From: Mesocentrotus franciscanus
Lineage: Eukaryota > Echinodermata > Echinoidea > Camarodonta > Strongylocentrotidae
Reading direction: 5' to 3'
Assembly: GCA_037976565.1 (NCBI GenBank)
Contig: CP137670.1
Location: forward strand, 124,001-188,000
Length of the DNA stretch: 64,000 bases
In this document: one piece after another, positions 1 to 12,180 of the stretch
Numbering within the stretch: position 1 is the first letter of the stretch
Layout: every line of letters begins with the position of its first letter
Program-made: the position numbers and the translations under genes
Notes under the pieces: generated by a model
Database searches by the model: none
What the model was told of the DNA's origin: nothing
The model's input: only the letters and a program-made list of their open reading frames with translations

Positions 1-644
1 AGTCTTAAGTTTAAATCTTAAATGGTTCTTGAGATATTGTGATAACGGTCAAACGGGACGGACGTACGGACGTACGGACGGACAACCCGAAAACATGATG
101 CCTCCGGCACCACCTTCGGTGGTGGAGGCATAACAAGTAATCATCTACATCGTTGCAGAATATTTGCTACACTAGAATGTACTGTAATTTCTGCTGACAA
201 AGACAAAGAACTCAGCTTTTCTACGCTATACATTATACACACTCATCTCTTTGTCTACTCCTAAAAGGTACAACATCTAGTATCATCTTTCGAAACTCAT
301 ATAAAATTTTACCAAACTTAGCTGAAATTATATTAAGATACATCCTTGCATTCTATAGTATTATATCAAGTAACATAATATAGAAATGGATATTGTATTC
401 TTACCGAAAAGGGCCTGTACTTTGTTCCACAAAATAACTTAAAACTTTTCGCTGCAATGTTATATATGTCATTCGGACCTTACTGCATCACTTTGACATT
501 CAGAATGACTGGAGTCTGCTCCTCCCAGAACACATGGTTGGAGAGAACAAAGAACTTAATTCCTGTCTTCGTGAAGCGGAGTATAATCTTAAAGTAAACA
601 TTAAGCATCAACATGCTGGTAGTCTCATAATAAGACTATTAAAA
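1..644. other. Left flank of the tandem array
   Basis: No gene is visible. Around positions 57-83 there is a short run of GACGTACG-like repeats. It is followed at about 100-131 by a strong hairpin whose arms read ATGCCTCC with CACCACC, and GGTGGTG with GAGGCAT. The rest is AT-rich sequence that I do not recognise. Confidence 0.5.
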
Positions 645-799
645 ACTAGAAATGTAATTCGTCATGAGGACGAATTAGGTGGTCTGTTATGTAATCTGAA
701 TAACTGATCTTGTAGAAAATTGTCTTAGCTACAACATAGCAAAATTTGGAAGAAAATCGATCCATATTTACAGATACAATCAATTTTCCATAAATATGC

Positions 800-819
800 T
801 GACGTCATAATATGCAAAT
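800..819 (+). promoter_or_regulatory. CRE palindrome plus octamer motif in array core block
   Basis: TGACGTCA (800-807) lies four bases before ATGCAAAT (812-819), matching the CREB/ATF and POU-octamer consensus sites. The same pair recurs in the second core block of the unit (2039-2058) and in every array copy. Only the sequence match is seen; binding is not shown, and the motifs may simply be part of the repeat. Confidence 0.35.
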
Positions 820-1544
820 TCGTATTTTGAGTTCCAAGGCCAAAGGGCAAAGGGCAGAGCTATAGAAAATTAAGGAACATTACAAGACATAATAGAAGGA
901 GAACGAGAACCAGAGCAGGCGGGAGAGGTAGAGGGTGAGAGAGAAGAAAAGAGAAGGGCAGAGGCAGAGGGAGACAGAGCAAGAGAATAAGAGGGAGGCA
1001 AGGCAAGAGGTCGAGGTAGAGGGAGGCAGAGAGAGGGAGAGAGTGAAAGAGTAGAGAGAGAGATGCAAAGACAGAGCAAGAGAAGGATAGGGGCAGAACA
1101 AGAGAGGGAAGGGAAACAGAGCAAGAGAGAGAGAGAGAGAGAGATGCAATGGAGAACGATGCATTCAATATATCCAGCATAAATAGAATTTAATATAGAG
1201 AAAGAGAGAAGTATAGACAAGTAAACAATTCTATGTCCACGGGAGAGACGTAAACATGCATATACCTTGGGCTGAATAACTGGAAAAAGTAAAAACGTCT
1301 GGGAAGGAGACTAGCAAGGTGATTTGATATTGTAGCAGAGTTGGGAGATACACCCTATATTAGGTTTAATACCAGATTTCCCATAGGGTTGTACTCAAAC
1401 GATTGACATTCTTCTCCCATAGATATAACACGCAAAATTAGGCATTTTATTACATTGTTTGTGATTGTATATGATAATATGTTATAATAGTCGAAGAAGA
1501 TCATAAAATCAAATTTAAAACGACGGCAAAAAAAAAAAAAAAAA

Positions 1545-1618
1545 TGACCCACCAGGAATCGAACTTGGGTCGCCGGAATGGGAGGCAAGTGCTATGACCA
1601 CTATACCAAAATAATCCA
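1545..1618 (-). pseudogene. tRNA-Gly(CCC)-like relic, array unit 1
   Basis: On the minus strand there is an A-box-like TGGTATAGTGGTC, an anticodon-loop-like CTCCCAT (anticodon CCC), and a B-box-like AGTTCGATTCC with a nearly complete T arm. A run of about 16-18 T follows directly, which could stop RNA polymerase III. The acceptor and anticodon stems do not pair, so it is not a working tRNA. It is better read as a tRNA-derived promoter module or SINE head captured in the repeat. Confidence 0.7.
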
Positions 1619-2820
1619 CATAGACATTACACGTGAACGGAAAATGGAATTCTCAAATCCCACTTTGCAAGTGAAATATGAGCATGATCCCGGCATCTGA
1701 TCGAAAAATAAAGGGCACACTTGTGATAGCTTATTGTCTCAGCTACAACATACTCAAAGCTCAGCGAAAACAAAACTAAAACGACGGAGATATTGCTCGC
1801 GAAAGACGGAATGTAGAATCCAGTTTTGAGAAAAAGTCATGTCCCATAGAGAATACACGCAAAATGTGAAAAATTGACATGCCTCCTTTAATCGCAAAAA
1901 TACGCCATGATGCCTTTGTCAAAATGAAAAATCGTGGTGACTGCATTTGTAGAGAATTGTCTCAGCTAGAACATATCAAAATTTGGAAGAAAATCGATCA
2001 ATATTTACAGAGATACAATCAATTTTCCAAAAATATGCTGACGTCATAATATGCAAATTGAAATTTTGAGTTCGGAGGCCATTATGATGACGTCATGAGT
2101 TAATTGAGGGTCAAATGAGACATGAAATCATATCTCCGACTCATAATCTATCTAAATATGAAAAAAATTGGGAGTTCCCATCCATTCTGAAGAGTTACAA
2201 TGAATTTTGTATAGGCATGTTTTTGCCCATATATGCTATGTATTACAAGAGCTCGCGCACGGACATTTATATTGAATGGACGCTCATTGCGTTATTAATG
2301 GTCAATAAGAGATAAACATGGTATCAAATTGTTTGAAAAAATATGGGAAATATCATGAAAGAAAAAAATGGCGATTTTATGTTGTGTAATGGTGTTACGC
2401 GCGAAAACGCGCGCATGTGCGTGTGCGTTTTTGCGAAATGCTTAAAATGGCCTGAAACGTATCCAAAATGAATTTGAGACGATTTGGAGCATTTTGAAAT
2501 TTTGCCGCGCTGACGCGCGGACGCGCATGCGCGCGTTTTTGACCTGAAATTGACCGGACGGATATTGACCTTGATCATGATAAATATGAATGAGAAATGA
2601 CTTTCCGTTATGAAGATATGATCATGAGTTGAAAGTACAAAAAAACACAAAATGGCGCCTGGATGACGTCATGAAGACCTGATGACCTTGAAAATGTTCC
2701 TGTCACGTCTCATGACTATGACCCATGACTGTGCCAAAATTGAAAGAAATTGACAAAACCGATCTTGAGTTATCCTCGGAACAAAAAAGGGTAGAAATAA
2801 ATAAAGAAATAATAATAATA

Positions 2821-5011
2821 ACTAGAAATGTAATTCGTCATGAGGACGAATTAGGTGGTCTGTTATGTAATCTGAATAACTGATCTTGTAGAAAATTGTC
2901 TTAGCTACAACATATCAAAATTTGGAAGAAAATCGATCCATATTTACAGAGATACAATCAATTTTCCATAAATATGCTGACGTCATAATATGCAAATTCG
3001 TATTTTGAGTTCCAAGGCCAAAGGGCAAAGGGCAGAGCTATAGAAAATTAAGGAACATTACAAGACATAATAGAAGGAGAACGAGAACCAGAGGCGGGAG
3101 AGGTAGAGGGTGAGAGAGAAGAAAAAGAGAAGGGCAGAGGCAGAGGGAGACAGAGCAAGAGAATAAGAGGGAGGCAAGGCAAGAGGTCGAGGTAGAGGGA
3201 GGCAGAGAGAGAGGGAGAGGGTAAAAGAGTAGAGAGCTATATATGCAGAGACAGAGCAAGAGAAGGAGAGGGGCAAAATAAGAGAGGAGAAGGGAAACAG
3301 AGCAAGAGAGAGGAGAAAGAGAGAGATGCAATGGAGAACGATGCATTCAATATATCCAGCATAAATAGAATTTAATATAGAGAAAGAGAGAAGTATAGAC
3401 AAGTAAACAATTCTATGTCCACGGGAGAGACGTAAACATGCATATACCTTGGGCTGAATAACTGAAAAAAGTAAAAACGTCTGGGAAGGAGACTAGCAAG
3501 GTGATTTGATATTGTAGCAGAGTTGGGAGATAACCCTATATTAGGTTTAATACCAGATTTCCCATAGGGTTGTACTCAAACGATTGACATTCTTCTCCCA
3601 TAGATATAACACGCAAAATTAGGCATTTTATTACATTGTTTGTGATTGTATATGATAATATGTTATAATAGTCGAAGAAGATCATAAAATCAAATTTAAA
3701 ACGACGGCAAAAAAAAAAAAAAAAATGACCCACCAGGAATCGAACTTGGGTCGCCGGAATGGGAGGCAAGTGCTATGACCACTATACCAAAATAATCCAC
3801 ATAGACATTACACGTGAACGGAAAATGGAATTCTCAAATCCCACTTTGCAAGTGAAATATGAGCATGATCCCGGCATCTGATCGAAAAATAAAGGGCACA
3901 CTTGTGATAGCTTATTGTCTCAGCTACAACATACTCAAAGCTCAGCAAAAACAAAACTAAAACGACGGAGATATTGCTCGCGAAAGACGGAATGTAGAAT
4001 CCAGTTTTGAGAAAAGTCATGTCCCATAGAGAATACACGCAAAATGTGAAAAATTGACATGCCTCCTTTAATCGCAAAAATACGCCATGATGCCTTTGTC
4101 AAAATGAAAAATCGTGGTGACTGCATTTGTAGAGAATTGTCTCAGCTAGAACATATCAAAATTTGGAAGAAAATCGATCAATATTTACAGAGATACAATC
4201 AATTTTCCAAAATATGCTGACGTCATAATATGCAAATTGAAATTTTGAGTTCGGAGGCCATTATGATGACGTCATGAGTTAATTGAGGGTCAAATGAGAC
4301 ATGAAATCATATCTCCGACTCATAATCTATCCAAATATGAAAAAAATTGGGAGTTCCCATCCATTCTGAAGAGTTACAATGAATTTTGTATAGGCATGTT
4401 TTTGCCCATATATGCTATGTATTACAAGAGCTCGCGCGCACGGACATTTATCTTGAATGGACGCTCATCTTGTTATTAATGGTCAATAAGAGATAAACAT
4501 GGTATCAAATTGTTTGAAAAATATGGGAAATATCATGAAAGAAAAAAATGGCGATTTTATGTTGTGTAATGGTGTTACGCGCGAAAACGCGCGCATGCGT
4601 GTGCGCGTTTTTGCGAAATGCTTAAAATGGCCTGAAACGTATCCAAAATGAATTTGAGACGATTTGGAGCATTTTGAAATTTTGCGCGCGCTGACGCGGA
4701 CGTACGCATGCGCGCGTTTTTTGACCTGAAATTGACCGGACGGATATTGACCTTGATCATGATAAATATGAATGAGAAATGACTTTCCGTTATGAAGATA
4801 TGATCATGAGTTGAAAGTACACAAAAAAACACAAAATGGCGCCTGGATGACGTCATGAAGACCTGATGACCTTGAAAATGTTCCTGTCACGTCTCATGAC
4901 TATGACCCATGACTGTGCCAAAATTGAAAGAAATTGACAAAACCGATCTTGAGTTATCCTCGGAACAAAAAAGGGGGAGAAATAAATAAAAATAAAAATA
5001 AATAATAATAA
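2821..5011 (-). repeat. Macrosatellite unit 2
   Basis: Near-identical copy of unit 1. It differs mainly by homopolymer and short indels, for example in the purine tract (about 3070-3328) and the CpG-rich block (about 4575-4712). The opening CTAG, hairpin, internal duplication, tRNA-like relic and A/T-rich end are all kept. Confidence 0.9.
3726..3799 (-). pseudogene. tRNA-Gly(CCC)-like relic, array unit 2
   Basis: Same sequence and T-run context as the relic at 1545-1618. Confidence 0.7.
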
Positions 5012-7190
5012 CTAGAAATGTAATTCGTCATGAGGACGAATTAGGTGGTCTGTTATGTAATCTGAATAACTGATCTTGTAGAAAATTGTCTTAGCTACAA
5101 CATATCAAAATTTGGAAGAAAATCGATCCATATTTACAGATACAATCAATTTTCCATAAATATGCTGACGTCATAATATGCAAATTCGTATTTTGAGTTC
5201 CAAGGCCAAAGGGCAAAGGGCAGAGCTATAGAAAATTAAGGAACATTACAAGACATAATAGAAGGAGAACGAGAACCAGAGAGGCGGGAGAGGTAGAGGG
5301 TGAGAGAGAAGAAAAGAGAAGGGCAGAGGCAGAGGGAGACAGAGCAAGAGAATAAGAGGGAGGCAAGGCAAGAGGTCGAGGTAGGGAGGCAGAGAGAGAG
5401 GGAGAGGGTAAAAGAGTAGAGAGATATATATGCAGAGACAGAGCAAGAGAAGGAGAGGGGCAAAATAAGAGAGGAGAAGGGAAACAGAGCAAGAGAGAGG
5501 AGAAAGAGAGAGATGCAATGGAGAACGATGCATTCAATATATCCAGCATAAATAGAATTTAATATAGAGAAAGAGAGAAGTATAGACAAGTAAACAATTC
5601 TATGTCCACGGGAGAGACGTAAACATGCATATACCTGGGCTGAATAACTGGAAAAGTAAAAACGTCTGGGAAGGAGACTAGCAAGGTGATTTGATATTGT
5701 AGCAGAGTTGGGAGATAAACCCTATATTAGGTTTAATACCAGATTTCCCATAGGGTTGTACTCAAACGATTGACATTCTTCTCCCATAGATATAACACGC
5801 AAAATTAGGCATTTTATTACATTGTTTGTGATTGTATATGATAATATGTTATAATAGTCGAAGAAGATCATAAAATCAAATTTAAAACGACGGCAAAAAA
5901 AAAAAAATGACCCACCAGGAATCGAACTTGGGTCGCCGGAATGGGAGGCAAGTGCTATGACCACTATACCAAAATAATCCACATAGACATTACACGTGAA
6001 CGGAAAATGGAATTCTCAAATCCCACTTTGCAAGTGAAATATGAGCATGATCCCGGCATCTGATCGAAAAATAAAGGGCACACTTGTGATAGCTTATTGT
6101 CTCAGCTACAACATACTCAAAGCTCAGCGAAAACAAAACTAAAACGACGGAGATATTGCTCGCGAAAGACGGAATGTAGAATCCAGTTTTGAGAAAAGTC
6201 ATGTCCCATAGAGAATACACGCAAAATGTGAAAAATTGACATGCCTCCTTTAATCGCAAAAATACGCCATGATGCCTTTGTCAAAATGAAAAATCGTGTG
6301 ACTGCATTTGTAGAGAATTGTCTCAGCTAGAACATATCAAAATTTGGAAGAAAATCGATCAATATTTACAGAGATACAATCAATTTTCCAAAAATATGCT
6401 GACGTCATAATATGCAAATTGAAATTTTGAGTTCGGAGGCCATTATGATGACGTCATGAGTTAATTGAGGGTCAAATGAGACATGAAATCATATCTCCGA
6501 CTCATAATCTATCCAAATATGAAAAAAATTGGGAGTTCCCATCCATTCTGAAGAGTTACAATGAATTTTGTATAGGCATGTTTTTGCCCATATATGCTAT
6601 GTATTACAAGAGCTCGCGCGCACGGACATTTATATTGAATGGACGCTCATCTTGTTATTAATGGTCAATAAGAGATAAACATGGTATCAAATTGTTTGAA
6701 AAAATATGGGAAATATCATGAAAGAAAAAAATGGCGATTTTATGTTGTGTAATGGTGTTACGCGCGAAAACGCACGCGCATGTGCGTGTGCGCGTTTTTT
6801 GCGAAATGCTTAAAATGGCCTGAAACGTATCCAAAATGAATTTGAGACGATTTGGAGCATTTTGAAATTTTGCGCGCGCTGACGCGCGGACGTACGCATG
6901 CGCGCGTTTTTTGACCTGAAATTGACCGGACGGATATTGACCTTGATCATGATAAATATGAATGAGAAATGACTTTCCGTTATGAAGATATGATCATGAG
7001 TTGAAAGTAAAAAAACACAAAATGGCGCCTGGATGACGTCATGAAGACCTCATGACCTTGAAAATGTTCCTGTCACGTCTCACGACTATGACCTATGACT
7101 GTGCCAAAATTGAAAGAAATTGACAAAACCGATCTTGAGTTATCCTCGGAACAAAAAAAGGGAGGAAATAAATAAAAATAAATAATAATA
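5012..7190 (-). repeat. Macrosatellite unit 3
   Basis: Full-length copy with the same order of landmarks as unit 1. The purine tract lies at about 5262-5514. The A run beside the tRNA-like relic is shorter here (about 13 A). Confidence 0.9.
5908..5981 (-). pseudogene. tRNA-Gly(CCC)-like relic, array unit 3
   Basis: Same sequence as the relic at 1545-1618; the downstream T run is shorter, about 13. Confidence 0.7.
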
Positions 7191-9398
7191 ACTAGAAATG
7201 TAATTCGTCATGAGGACGAATTAGGTGGTCTGTTATGTAATCTGAATAACTGATCTTGTAGAAAATTGTCTTAGCTACAACATATCAAAATTTGGAAGAA
7301 AATCGATCCATATTTACAGATACAATCAATTTTCCATAAATATGCTGACGTCATAATATGCAAATTCGTATTTTGAGTTCCAAGGCCAAAGGGCAAAGGG
7401 CAGAGCTATAGAAAATTAAGGAACATTACAAGACATAATAGAAGGAGAACGAGAACCAGAGCAGGCGGGAGAGGTAGAGGGTGAGAGAGAAGAAAAAGAG
7501 AAGGGCAGAGGCAGAGGGAGACAGAGCAAGAGAACAAGAGGGAGGCAAGGCAAGAGGTCGAGGTAGATGGAGGCAGAGAGAGAGGGAGAGGGTAAAAGAG
7601 TAGAGAGAGATATATATGCAGAGACAGAGCAAGAGAAGGAGAGGGGCAAAATAAGAGAGGAGAAGGGAAACATGCAGAGCAAGAGGAGAAAGAGAGAGAG
7701 ATGCAATGGAGAACGATGCATTCAATATCCAGCATAAATAGAATTTAATATAGAGAAAGAGAGAAGTATAGACAAGTAAACAATTCTATGTCCACGGGAG
7801 AGACGTAAACATGCATATACCTGGGCTGAATAACTGGAAAAGTAAAAACGTCTGGGAAGGAGACTAGCAAGGTGATTTGATATTGTAGCAGAGTTGGGAG
7901 ATAAACCCTATATTAGGTTTAATACACGACAAGGAACCAGATTTCCCATAGGGTTGTACTCAAACGATTGACATTCTTCTCCCATAGATATAACACGCAA
8001 AATTAGGCATTTTATTACATTGTTTGTGATTGTATATGATAATATGTTATAATAGTCGAAGAAGATCATAAAATCAAATCTAAAACGACGGCAAAAAAAA
8101 AAAAATGACCCACCAGGAATCGAACTTGGGTCGCCGGAATGGGAGGCAAGTGCTATGACCACTATACCAAAATAATCCACATAGACATTACACGTGAACG
8201 GAAAATGGAATTCTCAAATCCCACTTTGCAAGTGAAATATGAGCATGATCCCGGCATCTGATCGAAAAATAAAGGGCACACTTGTGATAGCTTATTGTCT
8301 CAGCTACAACATACTCAAAGCTCAGCGAAAACAAAACTAAAACGACGGAGATATTGCTCGCGAAAGACGGAATGTAGAATCCAGTTTTGAGAAAAAGTCA
8401 TGTCCCATAGAGAATACACGCAAAATGTGAAAAATTGACATGCCTCCTTTAATCGCAAAAATACGCCATGATGCCTTTGTCAAAATGAAAATCGTGGTGA
8501 CTGCATTTGTAGAGAATTGTCTCAGCTAGAACATATCAAAATTTGGAAGAAAATCGATCAATATTTACAGAGATACAATCAATTTTCCAAAAATATGCTG
8601 ACGTCATAATATGCAAATTGAAATTTTGAGTTCGGAGGCCATTATGATGACGTCATGAGTTAATTGAGGGTCAAATGAGACATGAAATCATATCTCCGAC
8701 TCATAATCTATCCAAATATGAAAAAAATGGGAGTTTCCATCCATTCTGAAGAGTTACAATGAATTTTGTATAGGCATGTTTTTGCCCATATATGCTATGT
8801 ATTACAAGAGATCGCGCGCACGGACATGTTTCTTGAACGGACGCTCATTCCGTTATTAATGGTCATAAAAGGATAAACATGGTATCAAATTGTTCAGAAA
8901 AAATGAGAAATATCATGAAAGAAAAAAATGGCGATTCTATGTTGTGTAATGGTGTTACGCGCGAAAACGCGCGCGCATGTGCGTGTGCGCGATTTTTTGC
9001 GAAATGCTTAAAATGGCCTGAAACGTATCCAAAATGAATTTGAGACGATTTGGAGCATTTTGAAATTTTGCGCGCGCTGACGCGCGGACGTACGCATGCG
9101 CGCGCGTTTTTGACCTGAAATTGACCGGACGGATATTGACCTTGATCATGATAAATATGAATGAAAATGACTTTCCGTTATGAAGATATGATCATGAGTT
9201 GAAAGTACCAAAAAAAACACAAAATGGCGCCTGGATGACGTCATGAAGACTTGATGACCTTGAAAATGTTACTGTCACGTCTCATGACAATGACCTATGA
9301 CTGTGCCAAAATTGAAAGAAATTGACTTAACTGATCTTGAGTTATCCTCGGAACAAAAAAGGGGGAGAAATAAATAAAAATAAAGAATAAATAAATAA
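7191..9398 (-). repeat. Macrosatellite unit 4
   Basis: Full-length copy, the longest at about 2208 bp. A short insertion near 7925 (ACGACAAGGA) and a few bases inserted near 7673 distinguish it. Its last third begins to diverge from units 1-3 (8810-8950). Confidence 0.9.
8106..8179 (-). pseudogene. tRNA-Gly(CCC)-like relic, array unit 4
   Basis: Same sequence as the relic at 1545-1618, followed by a T run of about 13 on the minus strand. Confidence 0.7.
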
Positions 9399-11579
9399 AC
9401 TAGAAATGTAATTCGTCATGAGGACGAATTAGGTGGTCTGTTATGTAATCTGAATAACTGATCTTGTAGAAAATTGTCTTAGCTACAACATATCAAAATT
9501 TGGAAGAAAATCGATCCATATTTACAGATACAATCAATTTTCCATAAATATGCTGACGTCATAATATGCAAATTCGTATTTTGAGTTCCAAGGCCAAAGG
9601 GCAAAGGGCAGAGCTATAGAAAATTAAGGAACATTACAAGACATAATAGAAGGAGAACGAGAACCAGAGGCGGGAGAGGTAGAGGGTGAGAGAGAAGAAA
9701 AGAGAAGGGCAGAGGCAGAGGGAGACAGAGCAAGAGAATAAGAGGGAGGCAAGGCAAGAGGTCGAGGTAGAGGAGGCAGAGAGAGAGGGAGAGGGTAAAA
9801 GAGTAGAGAGAGATATATATGCAGAGACAGAGCAAGAGAAGGAGAGGGGCAAAATAAGAGAGGAGAAGGGAAACAGAGCAAGAGAGAGGAGAAAGAGAGA
9901 GATGCAATGGAGAACGATGCATTCAATATATCCAGCATAAATAGAATTTAATATAGAGAAAGAGAGAAGTATAGACAAGTAAACAATTCTATGTCCACGG
10001 AGAGACGTAAACATGCATATACCTTGGGCTGAATAACTGAAAAAGTAAAACGTCTGGGATGGAGACTAGCAAGGTGATTTGATATTGTAGCAGAGTTGGG
10101 AGATACACCCTATATTAGGTTTAATACCAGATTTCCCATAGGGTTGTACTCAAACGATTGACATTCTTCTCCCATAGATATAACACGCAAAATTAGGCAT
10201 TTTATTACATTGTTTGTGATTGTATATGATAATATGTTATAATAGTCGAAGAAGATCATAAAATCAAATTTAAACGACGGCAAAAAAAAAAAAAAAAATG
10301 ACCCACCAGGAATCGAACTTGGGTCGCCGGAATGGGAGGCAAGTGCTATGACCACTATACCAAAATAATCCACATAGACATTACACGTGAACGGAAAATG
10401 GAATTCTCAAATCCCACTTTGCAAGTGAAATATGAGCATGATCCCGGCATCTGATCGAAAAATAAAGGGCACACTTGTGATAGCTTATTGTCTCAGCTAC
10501 AACATACTCAAAGCTCAGCAAAAACAAAACTAAAACGACGGAGATATTGCTCGCGAAAGACGGAATGTAGAATCCAGTTTTGAGAAAAGTCATGTCCCAT
10601 AGAGAATACACGCAAAATGTGAAAAATTGACATGCCTCCTTTAATCGCAAAAATACGCCATGATGCCTTTGTCAAAATGAAAATCGTGATGACTGCATTT
10701 GTAGAGAATTGTCTCAGCTAGAACATATCAAAATTTGGAAGAAAATCGATCAATATTTACAGAGATACAATCAATTTTCCAAAAATATGCTGACGTCATA
10801 ATATGCAAATTGAAATTTTGAGTTCGGAGGCCATTATGATGACGTCATGAGTTAATTGAGGGTCAAATGAGACATGAAATCATATCTCCGACTCATAATC
10901 TATCCAAATATGAAAAAAATTGGGAGTTCCATCCATTCTGAAGAGTTACAATGAATTTTGTATAGGCATGTTTTTGCCCATATATGCTATGTATTACAAG
11001 AGATCGCGCGCACGGACATGTATCTTGAACGGACGCTCATTCCGTTATTAATGGTCATAAAAAGATAAACATGGTATCAAATTGTTCGGAAAAAAATGAG
11101 GAATATCCTGTCAAAAATGCACTAGAGGAATTATTTCGTTCGGCCGTCACGAACGAAAACGCGCGCAAATGCGTTTGCGTTTTTTGCGAAATGCTTAAAA
11201 TGACCTGAAACGTATGCAAAATGAATTTGAGACGATTTTGAGCATTTTGAAATTTTGCGCGCGCTTACGCGCGGACATACGCAGGCGCGCGCGTTTTTTG
11301 ACCTGAAATTGACCGGACGGATATTGACCTTGATCATGATAAATATGAATGAGAAATGACTTTCCGTTATGAAGATATGATCATGAGTTGAAAGTACCCC
11401 AAAAAACACAAAATGGCGCCTGGATGACGTCATGAAGACTTGATGACCTTGAAAATGTTCCTGTCACGTCTCATGACTATGACCTATGACTGTGCCAAAA
11501 TTGAAAGAAATTGACAAACCGATCTTGAGTTATCAACGGAACAAAAAAGTGGCGGAAATAAATAAAAATAAATAATAAC
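9399..11579 (-). repeat. Macrosatellite unit 5 (3' part diverged)
   Basis: The first 1.7 kb match the other units closely. From about 11,090 to 11,290 the sequence is clearly diverged, including a replaced stretch around 11,105-11,150. Divergence concentrated near the edge of an array is common for tandem repeats that are homogenised internally. Confidence 0.88.
10299..10372 (-). pseudogene. tRNA-Gly(CCC)-like relic, array unit 5
   Basis: Same sequence as the relic at 1545-1618, followed by a T run of about 17 on the minus strand. Confidence 0.7.
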
Positions 11580-11680
11580 GAGAAATTTAATTCGTCATTG
11601 AGGACGAATAGGTGGTCTGTTGTGTAATCTGATTAACTTATCTTGTCGAGAATTGTCTCAGCTACAACATATCGAAATTT
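11580..11680 (-). repeat. Macrosatellite unit 6, partial, cut by assembly gap
   Basis: The opening hairpin region is recognisable but mutated (an extra base in the loop side and one arm shortened). The start of the internal core block follows, then Ns. The array therefore continues into the gap. Confidence 0.75.
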
Positions 11681-12180
11681 NNNNNNNNNNNNNNNNNNNN
11701 NNNNNNNNNNNNNNNNNNNNNNNNNNNNNNNNNNNNNNNNNNNNNNNNNNNNNNNNNNNNNNNNNNNNNNNNNNNNNNNNNNNNNNNNNNNNNNNNNNNN
11801 NNNNNNNNNNNNNNNNNNNNNNNNNNNNNNNNNNNNNNNNNNNNNNNNNNNNNNNNNNNNNNNNNNNNNNNNNNNNNNNNNNNNNNNNNNNNNNNNNNNN
11901 NNNNNNNNNNNNNNNNNNNNNNNNNNNNNNNNNNNNNNNNNNNNNNNNNNNNNNNNNNNNNNNNNNNNNNNNNNNNNNNNNNNNNNNNNNNNNNNNNNNN
12001 NNNNNNNNNNNNNNNNNNNNNNNNNNNNNNNNNNNNNNNNNNNNNNNNNNNNNNNNNNNNNNNNNNNNNNNNNNNNNNNNNNNNNNNNNNNNNNNNNNNN
12101 NNNNNNNNNNNNNNNNNNNNNNNNNNNNNNNNNNNNNNNNNNNNNNNNNNNNNNNNNNNNNNNNNNNNNNNNNNNNNNNN
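11681..12180. other. Assembly gap, 500 N
   Basis: Exactly 500 unknown bases, probably a fixed-size placeholder, lying where the 2.18 kb array leaves the assembled sequence. Apparent open frames across it have no meaning. Confidence 0.99.

Larger units (their letters stand above)
645..2820 (-). repeat. Macrosatellite unit 1 (about 2.18 kb, Helitron-like ends)
   Basis: This is the first of five full head-to-tail copies. On the plus strand the unit opens with ACTAG, then a perfect 9-bp hairpin (arms 655-663 and 669-677, loop ATGAG). Read on the minus strand, this is hairpin, five bases, CTAG, then T, which is how a Helitron 3' end is built. A purine-rich tract fills 893-1147. A block of about 133 bp at 709-841 recurs at 1948-2080. 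TGACGTCA occurs at 800, 2039, 2088 and 2664. CpG-rich alternating blocks lie at about 2397-2430 and 2500-2536. The unit ends in a variable A/T-rich microsatellite of the TAAA/TAA type. The short open frames are low-complexity by-products of the purine tract and show no conserved protein. The repeat structure is seen directly; the Helitron assignment is inference, and the minus strand is given because of it. Confidence 0.9.

Noticed and set aside
645..680. Hammerhead-ribozyme-like CATGAGGACGAA in the unit hairpin
   Set aside because: The hairpin and a partial CTGATGAG/GAA resemblance are there, but the conserved core order and the other stems of a hammerhead ribozyme are missing.
860..1220. 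Overlapping Ser/Leu-rich open frames on the minus strand, repeated in each array unit
   Set aside because: They are the complement of a purine-rich tract, open in all frames, with no domain and no length conservation between units.
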